A stretch of 64,000 nt of DNA from Rubrivirga litoralis (GCF_031846415.1 NZ_JAVRHT010000018.1:1-64000), one strand, 5' to 3'; shown: positions 7,829 through 17,396, counted from the stretch's first letter. Numbers and translations: made by a program. The notes: a model not told the origin generated them from the letters alone.

Positions 7829-8371
7829 CTACGGAGAGTCGACGTCTGGGGGCGGGGCGGCGTCCGCGCGGGCGATGGACACGACGGTCAGCGGCTCCTC
7901 CCCGCGCGGCGTCTTCAGCAGGCCCGTCTCGCCGACCGCCTTGCCGATGACGGCCCGGGCGATGGGGGCCGTGAACGCGACCGCCCCGCCCTGCGGCGAG
8001 CCGCCGCGCGCGGCCGCCTCGTCCACGCCGACGATCTCGAACGTGCGGCGGTCACCGTCGGCGCCCTCGACCTCGACGGCCGTCCCGAACCGGACGCGGT
8101 CGAGCGACACGCGCTCGGGGTCGACGATCTGGGCGGTCGCGATCCGCTCGACGAGCACTTTGAGCCGGCCCGTGACCCACTCCCGCTCGCGGGCGTCGGC
8201 GTCTTCTGTCCCCAGTGCGGCCCGCTCGGCCTCCAGGCCGGTCTTTTCGGCGCGGAGCGCGGCCAGCCCGGCCGGCGTGACGTAGTTGGGGACGCCCTGC
8301 GGGAGCGGCGGGCGGGGCGGGATGACGAGCGGCGCCTCGGGGGCGCCTTCCTTGACAAAGGCTCGGCTCAT
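7829..8371 (-). CDS. GreA/GreB-family transcription elongation factor
   Basis: Member of the GreA/GreB family, which enters the RNA polymerase secondary channel and rescues arrested complexes by stimulating transcript cleavage. The 180-residue product begins MSRAFVKEG, the usual GreB-like start, so the ATG at 8371 is preferred over one eight codons upstream. An N-terminal coiled-coil part (about 35-95) has LAALRAEKTGLEAE. A C-terminal FKBP-like part shows the expected strands RFGTAVEVEGADGDRRTFEIVG (read in two pieces) and a PIARAVIGKAVGE stretch, which corresponds to the family's SPLGKALLGKxxGD segment. The acidic pair expected at the coiled-coil tip (TEDADARE) is present. The C-terminus is Pro/Ala-rich and atypical. 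Confidence 0.88.
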   Translation of the reverse strand: MSRAFVKEGAPEAPLVIPPRPPLPQGVPNYVTPAGLAALRAEKTGLEAERAALGTEDADAREREWVTGRLKVLVERIATAQIVDPERVSLDRVRFGTAVEVEGADGDRRTFEIVGVDEAAARGGSPQGGAVAFTAPIARAVIGKAVGETGLLKTPRGEEPLTVVSIARADAAPPPDVDSP

Positions 8372-8449
8372 GGTGGGCGGGGTGGGTAACAACAAAAGCG
8401 GGGCGGCCCCCGAGAGGACCGCCCCGCCACGGGGTCAGACGTCTGAGCC

Positions 8450-8791
8450 CTACATGCTCATCCGGTTCGTCTCGTAGACGCTGTACTCGTTCTCGTCGAG
8501 CAGGCCGTCCGCGTTGGCGTCGTACGTGCCGAAGTCGGCGTCGCCGATCCCGGTGTTGTACTCGTCCTCGGAGATGAAGCCGTCCGTGTCGATGTCGTAG
8601 GTGGCGAAGCCGTCGCCGAGGACGTCGGCGTCCGGCTCACCGGGCTCGTCGATGATCTCGCCGTCGCCGATGACGTCGGCGCGGTCGCCGACCGGGGCGC
8701 CCTCCTCGTAGGCCTCCTCCGTCGGGCTGTCCGCGCAGGCGGCGAGGCCGATGGGGAGGGAAAGGGCAAGGGCTAGGGTGAATGCGCGCAT
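8450..8791 (-). CDS. EF-hand lipoprotein
   Basis: Small exported calcium-binding protein. The 113-residue product has a signal peptide with lipobox LAAC (cysteine near residue 20), followed by an acidic segment. It then has two EF-hand loops, DIDTDGFISEDE and DANADGLLDENE, each with the DxDxDG pattern that binds calcium. It is probably anchored in the outer membrane or facing the periplasm. The start at 8791 is fixed by the signal peptide; the much longer open frame upstream is antisense to mutS. It lies 59 bases downstream of mutS on the same strand, without obvious functional link. Confidence 0.85.
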   Translation of the reverse strand: MRAFTLALALSLPIGLAACADSPTEEAYEEGAPVGDRADVIGDGEIIDEPGEPDADVLGDGFATYDIDTDGFISEDEYNTGIGDADFGTYDANADGLLDENEYSVYETNRMSM

Positions 8792-8850
8792 GGGTGATGC
8801 GGGGGGGTGAAGAGTCCCGCTCTTACCTGAGCGTTCCCCCAGATGGTTCC

Positions 8851-11691
8851 CTACCCCTCTGCTGTTCGTTTTAACTCCGCGAGAGCCATGAGCGCTTCGA
8901 TGGGCGTCATGCGGTCGGGGTCGAGGGCGCCGAGCCGGTCCAGGACGTCCGTCGCGATGGGGTCCGGGAGGTGGAGGGCGACCGGCGCCTCGGACGGGGC
9001 CGGCACCCCGCCGACCGCCGCTCGGGGCGGGGCGGGCACGCCGTCGCCGCCCGCGGGCGGGGCGGCGCCGCGGACGCCGACCTCGGCGGCCACGTCGTTC
9101 GCCTCGAGGTGGCGGAGCACGTCCTTGGCGCGCGCCACGACCTCGGGCGGGAGGCCCGCCATGCGCGCCACCTCGATCCCGTAGCTGTGGTCCGCCCCGC
9201 CCGGCACGAGCGTGCGCAGGAAGACGACGCGGCCGTCGTGCTCCTGAACGCGGACGCTGTAGCTCTGGACGCGCGCGAGCCGCTCCGAGAGCGCGTCGAG
9301 CTCGTGGTAGTGGGTCGCGAAGAGCGTACGCGCCGCCTTCTCCGGCGTCTCGTGGAGGTGCTCGACGATGGCCCAGGCCAGGCTCAGGCCGTCGAACGTG
9401 CTCGTGCCGCGGCCCACCTCGTCGAGCAGGATGAGCGAGCGCTCGGTCGCGTTGTTGAGGATGTTGGCCGTCTCGTTCATCTCGACGAGGAACGTCGACT
9501 CGCCGGCGGCCAGGTTGTCGGACGCGCCGACGCGCGTGAACAGCGCGTCGACCACGCCCACGCGCGCGCGCGCCGCCGGCACGAAGCACCCGACCTGGGC
9601 CAGCAGCACGACGAGCGCCGTCTGCCGCAGGACCACGCTCTTGCCGGCCATGTTCGGCCCGGTGATGAGGAGGACCTGCCCCGCCCCGCCCGCGTCTGCG
9701 CTCTTCTCGCCCGCCCCGCCCGCATCGGCCTCGACCGCCCCGCCGTCGCCCTCGGGCGGGGCGGCGTCGCTCGGGCGGGGCGGGGCGGCCAGGCGGACCG
9801 AGTTGGGGATGAACGCCTCGCCGGCCGGCAGCGCCTGCTCGACGACCGGGTGCCGCCCGTCGACGACGTCGAGCACGAGGGAGTCGTCCACCTGGGGGCG
9901 GGCGTACCCGTTCCGCTCGGCGACCTCGGCGAACGAGGCCAGCACGTCGAGGGCCGCGAGCGCGCGGGCATTTTCCTGGACCGGCTCGACGGCCTCGGCA
10001 ACGGCGTCGCGGAGCTCGGTAAACAGCCGCGTCTCCAGGGCGACCGACTTTTCCTGCGCCGTCAGGATCGTCTCCTCGTACTCCTTGAGTTCGGGCGTGA
10101 TGTAGCGCTCGGCGTTGACGAGCGTCTGCTTCCGCGTCCACTCGGGCGGGGCCTTGTCCTTGTGGGCGTTCGTGACTTCGAGGTAGTACCCGAACACCTT
10201 GTTGTAGCCCACCTTGAGGCTGGGGATGCCAGTCCGCTTCGACTCGCGCGCCTGGAGCGTGGTGAGGTACTCCTTGCCCGAGCCGGCCGTCTCGCGGAGC
10301 TCGTCGAGCTCGGCCGAGTAGCCGGCGCGGATCGCCCCGCCCGCGGCGAGCGTCGCCGGCGGCTCGTCGGCGAGGGCCGCCCCGATCTGGTCGGCCGTCT
10401 CGTCGCACGGCGTGAGGCGCTCGCGGAGGCGGCCCAGGAGCCCCGCGTCTTCCCCGCCCAGCGCGGCCTGGACAGCCGGCACGCGCCGGAGCGTGGCGCC
10501 CAGCGCCACGAGGTCGCGCGGCGTGGCGCGGGCCGTGCACACCTTCCCGCACAACCGCTCCAGGTCGCCCACGTGCCTCAACTCCTCGCGGACCGCCCGC
10601 CGCAGCCGGGGCGACGTGTAGAGGGCGTCGACGGCGTCCAGCCGGGCCGTGATGCGGCCGACGTCGCGGAGCGGGCGCACGAGCCACTGCCTCAAGAGCC
10701 GCCCACCCATCGGCGTGAGCGTCGCGTCGAGCACGCCGACGAGCGAGCCGTCGCGGCGGCCGTCCTGCATGGACGCCACGAGCTCCAGGTTCCGCTTGGT
10801 CGCCGGGTCGAGGGCGATGTGGTCCTCGGAGCGGTACCGCTGGAGCCGGCGGACGTGCGGGATGCGCCCCTTCTGCGTCTCGCCCAGGTAGTACAGCGCC
10901 GCGCCCGCCGCCGTCACGCCGACCGTCAGGTCGTCGACGCCGAACCCTTTGAGGCTGTGGGTCTGGAAGTGGCGGAGGAGCGTCTCGGTCGCGAAGTCGA
11001 GCCCGAACACCCAGTCCTCCTGCTTGGTGACGGCGAATGGCACCGCCCCGCCCTGGACGGCTCGGACGGCGTCGTGGAGCCGGTCCACGTGCCGCTTGTC
11101 GACGACGACCTCGGCCGGGGCCACGGTCTGCAAGAGCGAGCTCAGCCGCTCGGCGGGCGCTTCGGTCAGGTAGAACTCGCCCGTCGAGGCGTCGGCAAAG
11201 GCGAGCCCGACCGTGCCTGCGCCCTGGCCGCGCCGGCCAGACGGCTCGCCCCAGGCCACGGCGGCGAGGTAGGTCGAGCGCTTGGACTGCAAGAGCGGGT
11301 CGCGGAACGCGACGCCCGGCGTCACCACCTCGACCACGCCGCGCTTTACGATCTTGCGCGCGTACTTCGGGTCCTCCAGCTGCTCGCAGACGGCGACGCG
11401 GTGGCCGGCCTGGACCAGCTTGGGCAGGTGCTGGTCGAGCGCGTGGTGCGGGAAGCCCGCGAGCGGCGTGTCCTCGGCCGCCCCGTTCCCCCGCTTCGTC
11501 AGCGTGATCCCGAGCACGTCGGCGACGACGACGGCGTCGTCCTCGAACGTCTCGTAGAAGTCGCCCATGCGGAAGAGGAGGAGCGCGCCGGGGTGGCGGT
11601 CCTTGATCTTCCAGTACTGCCGCATGAGCGGCGTCTGCTTCTGGCGCGTCTGGTCCTTCTTGGACAGGAAGAGGTCGTTCTGCTCAGCCAC
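8851..11691 (-). CDS. mutS: DNA mismatch repair protein MutS
   Basis: Mismatch-recognition ATPase of post-replicative repair, working with MutL. The 946-residue product has the N-terminal mismatch-binding domain with the conserved FYETFEDDA stretch (Phe-x-Glu motif), the connector and lever domains, and the ABC-type ATPase with P-loop TGPNMAGKS near residue 680. Walker B (LILLDEVGRGTSTFDG) and the ATHYHELDAL switch follow. GTG at 11691 begins VAEQNDLFLSKK, the natural start; there is no ATG at that place. Between the NSVRL strand and the P-loop there is an Ala/Gly/Pro/Asp-rich insertion of about 37 residues, encoded by five or more copies of the GGGCGGGGCGG motif (about 9678-9790). A second short insertion of the same kind lies near the C-terminus (about 8990-9075). 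Confidence 0.97.
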   Translation of the reverse strand: MAEQNDLFLSKKDQTRQKQTPLMRQYWKIKDRHPGALLLFRMGDFYETFEDDAVVVADVLGITLTKRGNGAAEDTPLAGFPHHALDQHLPKLVQAGHRVAVCEQLEDPKYARKIVKRGVVEVVTPGVAFRDPLLQSKRSTYLAAVAWGEPSGRRGQGAGTVGLAFADASTGEFYLTEAPAERLSSLLQTVAPAEVVVDKRHVDRLHDAVRAVQGGAVPFAVTKQEDWVFGLDFATETLLRHFQTHSLKGFGVDDLTVGVTAAGAALYYLGETQKGRIPHVRRLQRYRSEDHIALDPATKRNLELVASMQDGRRDGSLVGVLDATLTPMGGRLLRQWLVRPLRDVGRITARLDAVDALYTSPRLRRAVREELRHVGDLERLCGKVCTARATPRDLVALGATLRRVPAVQAALGGEDAGLLGRLRERLTPCDETADQIGAALADEPPATLAAGGAIRAGYSAELDELRETAGSGKEYLTTLQARESKRTGIPSLKVGYNKVFGYYLEVTNAHKDKAPPEWTRKQTLVNAERYITPELKEYEETILTAQEKSVALETRLFTELRDAVAEAVEPVQENARALAALDVLASFAEVAERNGYARPQVDDSLVLDVVDGRHPVVEQALPAGEAFIPNSVRLAAPPRPSDAAPPEGDGGAVEADAGGAGEKSADAGGAGQVLLITGPNMAGKSVVLRQTALVVLLAQVGCFVPAARARVGVVDALFTRVGASDNLAAGESTFLVEMNETANILNNATERSLILLDEVGRGTSTFDGLSLAWAIVEHLHETPEKAARTLFATHYHELDALSERLARVQSYSVRVQEHDGRVVFLRTLVPGGADHSYGIEVARMAGLPPEVVARAKDVLRHLEANDVAAEVGVRGAAPPAGGDGVPAPPRAAVGGVPAPSEAPVALHLPDPIATDVLDRLGALDPDRMTPIEALMALAELKRTAEG

Positions 11692-12057
11692 GGTGCCCGG
11701 TTGTCGCGTGGGCCGCAAGCTAGCGGCGCCCGGTGCCGCCGTCGTGGCACGCCACCCCGCCCTCGCCGCACGGCGGGCGGGGCGGTCACCCAAACCGACG
11801 CCGCCCCGCCCGGAGCGGTCGGTCGGGGCGGTCGGGGCGGTCGGGGATTCTCCAACCCCTGTGCGCCCGCAGGGCTGTTAGGTTCTCCTCTGGCAACGTC
11901 CCACCCACTCCGTCATTCCCGCGCAGGCGGGAATCCAGGGGCGAGGGCGGGGCGTGGAGTACCCGCAGGACGGCTTCAGACGGGCGCGGCCGTCGGGGTT
12001 GAGATCCCCCGCTTCTCTAACGTAACGGCCCTGCCTGTGCGGCCGGGGGCGGGGCGG
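11692..12057. other. Intergenic region between mutS and susD
   Basis: About 370 bases upstream of mutS and downstream of susD. It contains repeated GGTCGGGGC units (11818-11851), several CCGCCCC motifs and the 29-base mini-repeat at 11912-11940. I see no convincing gene or promoter motif. The mutS promoter should lie here, but no consensus was recognised. Confidence 0.6.
11912..11940. repeat. ATTCCCGC...GCGGGAAT inverted mini-repeat (copy 1)
   Basis: The sequence reads GTC, then ATTCCCGC-GCAG-GCGGGAAT with perfect 8-base inner arms, then CCAGGG. The same unit occurs in reverse orientation at 36665-36693. The core has the ATTCCC-N8-GGGAAT form of the dRS3-type repeats known from Neisseria and many other genomes. 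Confidence 0.85.
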
Positions 12058-13365
12058 CTAGACGTTCTCGGTCTCCGGGATCGGGAACTGCCGGAACACA
12101 TCGTCGCCCTCCCGGTCGATCGGGAGCGTGCCCAGCCGGTCGTACCGGCGGAGGTCGATCCAGCGGTGGCCCTCGGCGTAGAGCTCGTACCGCCGCTGGC
12201 GGAGAATCTCGTCGATCAGCGAGTCGCCGGCGTAGTCGCTGAGGGAGGCGTTGTTGCGGATCACGTTGACGTCCTGGACCGCCGCGGCGCGATCACCGAG
12301 TTGGGCGTTGGCCTCGGCGCGCAGCAGGACCAGTTCGGCGTTGCGGACAATCGGGATGGGCGAAACCGACGTCTCGTACACGTCTGTGTCGAACTTCGAC
12401 GTGAGCCCGTCGAAGGTCCGGGCCGTCTCGCGCTCCTCGACCTTCGAGATCCGCGTGTCGCCGTCCTCGATGTCGTCGACGAACCCGGGCTGGGCGAGGA
12501 CCCCCTCCCCGCCCCCGCCGAGCGCGAAGAAGAACGGGTTCTGCACGTCGCCGGCGCCGGTCGAGAACACGTGGTAGGCGCCGATCGTGAGCGGGGCCTC
12601 GCTGTCAATGAACGAGCCGTCGAGCGCGTCGAGCACGCCCTGCCAGTCCTCGCGGTAGGCGTCGACGCGGGCGGCGAGCGCCCGGTTGATCTGGCGGTAC
12701 CCGGCGACCGTCTGCGGGACGTCCTGCCCGATCGTCGTCTCGAAGAAGAACTCCTCCGAGCCGGAGGCCAAGTTCTGCGCCCCCTCGTCGAAGAGCGCCG
12801 CGATCCGGTCGAGCGCCTCGTCGTACCCCACTACCTCGCCGGCCGCGTCCTCGCCCGGCTCGATAAACCGGATGCCGTTCTCGAACGTGAGGTTCAGGTT
12901 CAGGAGGTACTGGTACGCGATCCACGTCTGGGCGAACCCGCGGGCCGCCGACGTCTCGGCGTCCGGGAGCGTCTCGTTGGCGTCGAGCGCGACGAGCATC
13001 GTGTTCGCGTTCCGGATCGTCCGGTACCGCGAGATCCACGGGGTCAGGAGGTAGAACGTGTTGTTGTCGAGGACCGACGAGCCGCCGCCCAGGAGGTCCT
13101 GCGTCAGGCGCGGGTCGGACGGGCTGATCCGGTAGTACTCGCGGCCGATCACGCCGACGTCCGCCAGGTACGTCCCGAGCCCGGTCCGAGCCGAGGACTC
13201 GACGCCGACGGCGACGTTCGCGATGGCCGCCTCGGTCGGGTTGTTGAGGATGTCTTCGAGGGCCGGGCCGTTCGGGTTCGGCCGGTCGTTCACCTCGACG
13301 AGGTCGCAGCCCGAGGCCAGGACGGCGAGCGCGAGGGCGGCGGCGGCGGTGCGGGGGGAGATCAT
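12058..13365 (-). CDS. susD: SusD/RagB-family outer-membrane lipoprotein
   Basis: Nutrient-binding lipoprotein that caps a SusC-type channel in the outer membrane. The 435-residue product has a signal peptide with lipobox LASGC (cysteine near 20), then the family NPNGPALEDILNNPTEAAI stretch. Helical repeats follow, with the C-terminal RNNASLSDYAGDSLIDEILR(Q)RRYELYAEGHRWIDLRRYDRL region, the most conserved SusD signature. It ends with the usual QFPIPETE motif. The ATG at 13365 is chosen because it starts the signal peptide. It lies 55 bases downstream of the SusC gene. No glycosidase or other hydrolase is nearby, so the substrate (glycan, peptide or other) cannot be inferred. Confidence 0.95.
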   Translation of the reverse strand: MISPRTAAAALALAVLASGCDLVEVNDRPNPNGPALEDILNNPTEAAIANVAVGVESSARTGLGTYLADVGVIGREYYRISPSDPRLTQDLLGGGSSVLDNNTFYLLTPWISRYRTIRNANTMLVALDANETLPDAETSAARGFAQTWIAYQYLLNLNLTFENGIRFIEPGEDAAGEVVGYDEALDRIAALFDEGAQNLASGSEEFFFETTIGQDVPQTVAGYRQINRALAARVDAYREDWQGVLDALDGSFIDSEAPLTIGAYHVFSTGAGDVQNPFFFALGGGGEGVLAQPGFVDDIEDGDTRISKVEERETARTFDGLTSKFDTDVYETSVSPIPIVRNAELVLLRAEANAQLGDRAAAVQDVNVIRNNASLSDYAGDSLIDEILRQRRYELYAEGHRWIDLRRYDRLGTLPIDREGDDVFRQFPIPETENV

Positions 13366-13420
13366 AGGACGCAGGAGGGGAGGAGAGCCGGGGGCGGGGC
13401 GGGCAACCCCAACGGGCACC

Positions 13421-16372
13421 TTAGAGGCCGACGCGGACGTGGACGTTGAACGTCCGCGACGACGGGAACGGGGCCACCTCGACGCCCGACGCGACCGGGC
13501 TGCTTCCGAAGTTGCTCACCTCGGGGTCGTAGCTCTTGTAAGGCGTGATCGTGAACAGGTTGTTGGCCGAGACCCCGACGCGGAGCGTCCGCAGGCCGCC
13601 GGCGAGCGGGCCGAACAGGGACGGGGCCACGTCGTAGTACAGGCCGACCTCGCGGAGCTTGAAGTACGACGCGTTCTGGACGAACCGGCGGGCGCCCGAC
13701 GCGTCCAGCCGCTGGAGGCCGTCCGCCGTGCCGTCGCCGTCGTTGTCCTCGTCGAAGTCGGGGCTCGTGCCGAGGAGGTCCGAGAGGAGCTCGGTGAGGT
13801 TGATGTTGTCGCCCCCCTTTTTCCAGTGCCCAAACACAGTCAGGCGGAGGCGCCGGGCGATGGCGATGTCGTTGAAGAACGACATCTGGAAGTCTGGTGA
13901 GACGTCGCCGAGCGCGACGACCTCCCCGTCCTCGTCCGTCCCGACGATCTGGGTCGGGCTCCGGCCCTCCTCGATCCGAATCGACCCGAGCGTGTTCCCA
14001 AACCCGCCGCCGATGGCCTGGAACGGGGGCACGGTCAGCTCCGTGATCTCGGCGTCGTTGGCCCAGAAGCTGGTCCGCGAGATCCACTGGACGAGGTCGG
14101 TGCTCACGGGGACGAGGCTGAGCCCGAGCTCGACCCCGTTGTTCCGGAGCTGGCCCCCGTTGAACGTCTCGATCGTGAACCCGCTCGACGGCTCGACCTG
14201 GCGGTCGAGGATGAGGTTGTCGACGACCTTGGTGTAGGCCGTCGCTTCGAGGTTGACGCGGCCGCCGAAGAGCGTGAGGTCGAGGCCGCCCTCGAATTCC
14301 GTCGCCCGCTCAGGCTCGATGCCGGCGAACCCGCGCCGGCCCTCGAGCACGAGTCCGGCGTTGCTGGCGATCGTCGAGGTTCCGAACGTGGTGAACTTGG
14401 ACCCGAACGGGGCCGTGTTCCCCGTCTGCCCGAACGCCGCGCGGAGCTTGAAGAGGTCGACCGCCCCGCCCTCGAGGACGCCCAGGTTCGTGAGGTTGAG
14501 CGCGAGCCCGGCCTTCGGGTAGGCGTAGTAATCGCTGACGTCGCCGTTGGCCGACGACCGCTCGACGCGGAGGCCCGCCGTCGCGATGACGGCGTCGCGG
14601 TAGCTGACCTCCTCCTGCGCGAAGAGCGCCCGGTCGTTCTGGAAAAAGCGGTTCTGGTTCGTCTGGATCGACGAGGCCAAGTTCAGGTTCTGCTGGTCCG
14701 GGATGAGCCCACGGGACACCGTGAGCACGTTGTCGAACTCCTGGTCGAACGCCGTGAGCCCGGCCTGCGTCGTGAACGAGAGGTCCCGGCCCTCGGGCGC
14801 GTAGGCGTGGACGGCGAGGAGTTGGACGTTCGTGTTGAGGTTCGTCGTCCGCCCCAGCGACGACGTCCCGGGCAGCTCGTCGTCGGGCTCGAACTGGAGC
14901 TGGACCGGGAACAGGTTGGCCTGGTCGAGCGCGTAGTAGTCGACGCCGCCGACGCCGATCAGCTGGAGCGACTGCGTCGCGCTCGTGAGCAGGTTCACGG
15001 TCGCCTTGCCCGACCCGAAAAAGCGGTTGTTCGTCTCCTCGATCGTCGCGAGGTCGCGGGTCTGGAGCGGGTTGGCCGCGTTGAACGGGTTGTCCGGGAA
15101 CTCGCCGTCGGCGCCCGGCCGGAGGTCGACGAAGCTGGGCGTGGCGAGGAGCCCGACGCCGAACGTGGCCCCCGAGTTGTCGTTGCCGGTGATCCCGCGG
15201 TTGGCGACCGAACGGACGTAGTTGGCGTTGGCGTCGACCTCGAACAGGTCGCTCAGCCGGTGCGTCAGGTTGATCCGGCCCGACTGCTTCTCGTAGCCGG
15301 TCCCGGCGACGATCCCCTCGTCGTCCTTGACGATGCCGGAGACGTAGAACTGGGTCCGGTCGTTGCCGCCCGAGACCGAGAGGTTCGTCGTGAGGAGGAG
15401 CCCGTCGTTCCCGAACAGCTCCTCTTCGAGGTCGAAGGTCCGGCCGCCGGCGGCGTTGAACGCGGCGAGCCCGGCAGGGCCGTACGTGGCCTCGGCGGTC
15501 GCGGCGGTAAACTGGCGGCTCCCCAGCGTCCGCTGGATCGAGGCGACCCCGACCGTCTGCGAGAGCGAGACCTCCGTCCGACCCGCCGCCCCGCTCTTCG
15601 TGCGGATCACGACGACGCCGTTCGAGGCGCGGGCGCCGTAGATGGCGGCGGCCGACGGCCCTTTCAGGACCTCGATCGACTCGATGTCCTCGGCGGGGAG
15701 GTCGGCGATCCGGCTGACGGGGTTGTCCTGGCTCGAGGCGTTCCCGCCGCCCGACGCCTCCGAGACCGCGTTGGTCCCGTTCGAGACCGCGTCGTTCGAC
15801 ACGATCACGCCGTCGACGACGTAGAGCGGCTGGCTGTTGCCGTTGATCGTCGTGATCCCGCGGAGCCGGATGTTGATGCCGCCGCCGGGGGCGCCGGAGT
15901 TCGAGTTCACGACGGCCCCAGTGATCTTGCCGTTGAGCGCGCCGTCGAGCGTCTGCGGCGTCGTGACCTCGGAGAGCTCGCGGGCCGAGATGGTCTCGAC
16001 CGAGATGGCCGAGTTCGACCGCTTCACCGACGTCCCGAGCCCGGTCACGACGACTTCGTCGAGCCCGAGGAGGTCCTCCTCGAGGGCCACGTCGACCACG
16101 GTCTGGCCGGGCTCGACGGTCACGGTCTCCGTCCGGTAGCCGACGAACGAGTACTCGAGCCGGCGCTGGCCCGGCGGCAACTCGATCTCGTACCCCCCGT
16201 CGACGTCGGTGCGGACGCCGATCGTCGAGGCGAGGACGACGACGGTCGCGCCGGGGATTGGCTGGCCGCTGGAAGCGTCGGTGACGGTCCCGCTCACGGT
16301 CTGAGCCGAGGCGAGGGCGGGGAGGAGCACGAAGGCCACCACGAGGGCGGCCCGGTTCGTAGAAAGGATCAT
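13421..16372 (-). CDS. susC: SusC/RagA-family TonB-linked outer-membrane protein
   Basis: TonB-dependent importer that forms the channel for the SusD lipoprotein. The 983-residue product has a signal peptide ending ALASAQ and a carboxypeptidase-like domain (about 25-105) with GTVTDASSGQPIPGATVVV. The conserved link EVVVTGLGT follows, then a plug domain with the LRGITTINGNSQPLYVVDG signature and VLKGPSAAAIYGARASNGVV. A long 22-strand barrel ends in an aromatic/hydrophobic C-terminus (VHVRVGL). The start has no purine-rich ribosome site. It is the first gene of the susCD pair; no sigma/anti-sigma regulator lies next to it. Confidence 0.97.
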   Translation of the reverse strand: MILSTNRAALVVAFVLLPALASAQTVSGTVTDASSGQPIPGATVVVLASTIGVRTDVDGGYEIELPPGQRRLEYSFVGYRTETVTVEPGQTVVDVALEEDLLGLDEVVVTGLGTSVKRSNSAISVETISARELSEVTTPQTLDGALNGKITGAVVNSNSGAPGGGINIRLRGITTINGNSQPLYVVDGVIVSNDAVSNGTNAVSEASGGGNASSQDNPVSRIADLPAEDIESIEVLKGPSAAAIYGARASNGVVVIRTKSGAAGRTEVSLSQTVGVASIQRTLGSRQFTAATAEATYGPAGLAAFNAAGGRTFDLEEELFGNDGLLLTTNLSVSGGNDRTQFYVSGIVKDDEGIVAGTGYEKQSGRINLTHRLSDLFEVDANANYVRSVANRGITGNDNSGATFGVGLLATPSFVDLRPGADGEFPDNPFNAANPLQTRDLATIEETNNRFFGSGKATVNLLTSATQSLQLIGVGGVDYYALDQANLFPVQLQFEPDDELPGTSSLGRTTNLNTNVQLLAVHAYAPEGRDLSFTTQAGLTAFDQEFDNVLTVSRGLIPDQQNLNLASSIQTNQNRFFQNDRALFAQEEVSYRDAVIATAGLRVERSSANGDVSDYYAYPKAGLALNLTNLGVLEGGAVDLFKLRAAFGQTGNTAPFGSKFTTFGTSTIASNAGLVLEGRRGFAGIEPERATEFEGGLDLTLFGGRVNLEATAYTKVVDNLILDRQVEPSSGFTIETFNGGQLRNNGVELGLSLVPVSTDLVQWISRTSFWANDAEITELTVPPFQAIGGGFGNTLGSIRIEEGRSPTQIVGTDEDGEVVALGDVSPDFQMSFFNDIAIARRLRLTVFGHWKKGGDNINLTELLSDLLGTSPDFDEDNDGDGTADGLQRLDASGARRFVQNASYFKLREVGLYYDVAPSLFGPLAGGLRTLRVGVSANNLFTITPYKSYDPEVSNFGSSPVASGVEVAPFPSSRTFNVHVRVGL

Positions 16373-16814
16373 GGAGAGTCGGCAGGTAAACCGAGAAATC
16401 AGGCGCTAGTCTACGCCATTTCTCCACGGCCGCGTCATCCGATTCCCCACCCCGCCCCGAACTGTCGAGATCGGCGGATGAATGGTCCTCCACCCCGCTC
16501 GATAGGTCGTCGCGGCCGGCGTGACCGTCACTGCACGGCCAACGGCGCTCCGGCCGCCGCCGGTGACGTTGCCGAGGTCGCCGGCTTAACGCCCGCCGTA
16601 CGCGTCCGAGCCGCGGCGCGCGGCGCAGACGTCTCCCCGCCCGATTAGAAAGCCGCTCCCGCAGAGGCGCCCCCGCCTCAAGAAGCCCGATGCCGCCGCC
16701 CCGCCCCCGCGGGCGGACTCGCGCGGGCGGGGCGGAACGGAACGGCGCCCGCCGCCAAGGAAGGCAGCGGGCGCCGGTGCGCGCGGGCGGGGCGGGCGCC
16801 CGCTCTGGGCGCGC
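16373..16814. other. Intergenic region upstream of susC
   Basis: About 440 bases without a gene I can support. It should carry the susCD promoter on the minus strand. I looked for the Bacteroidota -33/-7 pattern (TTTG and TAnnTTTG) and saw no clear match. The part nearest the superoxide dismutase gene (16690-16800) holds inverted GGGCGGGG/CCCCGCCC copies that may act as that gene's terminator. Confidence 0.5.
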
Positions 16815-17396
16815 TTACAGGAAGTCCCGGGCGTCCGAGATCACGCCGCAGCCGATCCGGCCGCCCGAGTTGCCGCCGGGGTCGGTTTCGAGGTCGTCGC
16901 GGTTCGCGTGGACGACGACCGAGCGGCCCTCGACGGGACGGACGCCGTCGAGCGAGACCTCATCGGTCGCCACGATGGCCGAGACGCGACCAGCCGCGTC
17001 GGCCGTCACGTTGCCGAAGTCGCCGGCGTGCTTGTCGTCGGCGTCATCGGTCGGCGCCCCGTGGTCGTTGGTGTCGAGCGGGTCGTAGTGGCCGCCAGCC
17101 GCCCCGCCCACTTCGGCGAAGCCGTCCGCGTCGTGGTCGCCCCGCCCGCAGTCGCCGACGGTGTGGAGGTGGAAGCCGTGGACCGAGTTGGGGGCGAGGC
17201 CGGCGAGCGCGACCTCCATGCGGAGGACGTCGCCGGTTTGCCGGAACGCAACCGTCCCGGTCACGCCGGTCGTGGTGTCGGTGGGGGCCGAGATCTCGGC
17301 CGTTGCCACCCGGTCGATGATGTCGTCGTCGTCGCTGTCGCACGCGGCGAGCGCGAGGGCGGGGAGGAGGACGAGGAGGGGGGTGTATCGGGACAT
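16815..17396 (-). CDS. sodC: Cu/Zn superoxide dismutase, lipoprotein form
   Basis: Exported copper/zinc superoxide dismutase that removes superoxide outside the cytoplasm. The 193-residue product has a signal peptide with lipobox LAAC, followed at once by DSDDDD. The enzyme part shows the copper ligands in GFHLHTVGDC and the bridging histidine with zinc ligands in HDADGFAEVGGAAGGHYDP and KHAGDFGN. The GRSVVVHANRDDL segment follows, with the last copper ligand and the zinc Asp. A late GGRIGCGVI segment carries the second cysteine of the usual disulfide. The acidic run after the lipid-anchored cysteine resembles the surface-export signal of Bacteroidota lipoproteins. ATG 17396 is fixed by the signal peptide. 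Confidence 0.93.
   Translation of the reverse strand: MSRYTPLLVLLPALALAACDSDDDDIIDRVATAEISAPTDTTTGVTGTVAFRQTGDVLRMEVALAGLAPNSVHGFHLHTVGDCGRGDHDADGFAEVGGAAGGHYDPLDTNDHGAPTDDADDKHAGDFGNVTADAAGRVSAIVATDEVSLDGVRPVEGRSVVVHANRDDLETDPGGNSGGRIGCGVISDARDFL

Noticed and set aside
8971..13449. Very long open frame (1492 codons) antisense to mutS and susD
   Set aside because: Protein is Arg/Ala/Val-rich with no domain, and both strands' opposite genes are firmly identified. Long antisense frames are expected at this GC content.
14807..16648. 613-codon frame antisense to susC
   Set aside because: Low-complexity Arg/Val/Asp-rich translation, and susC has full family signatures.
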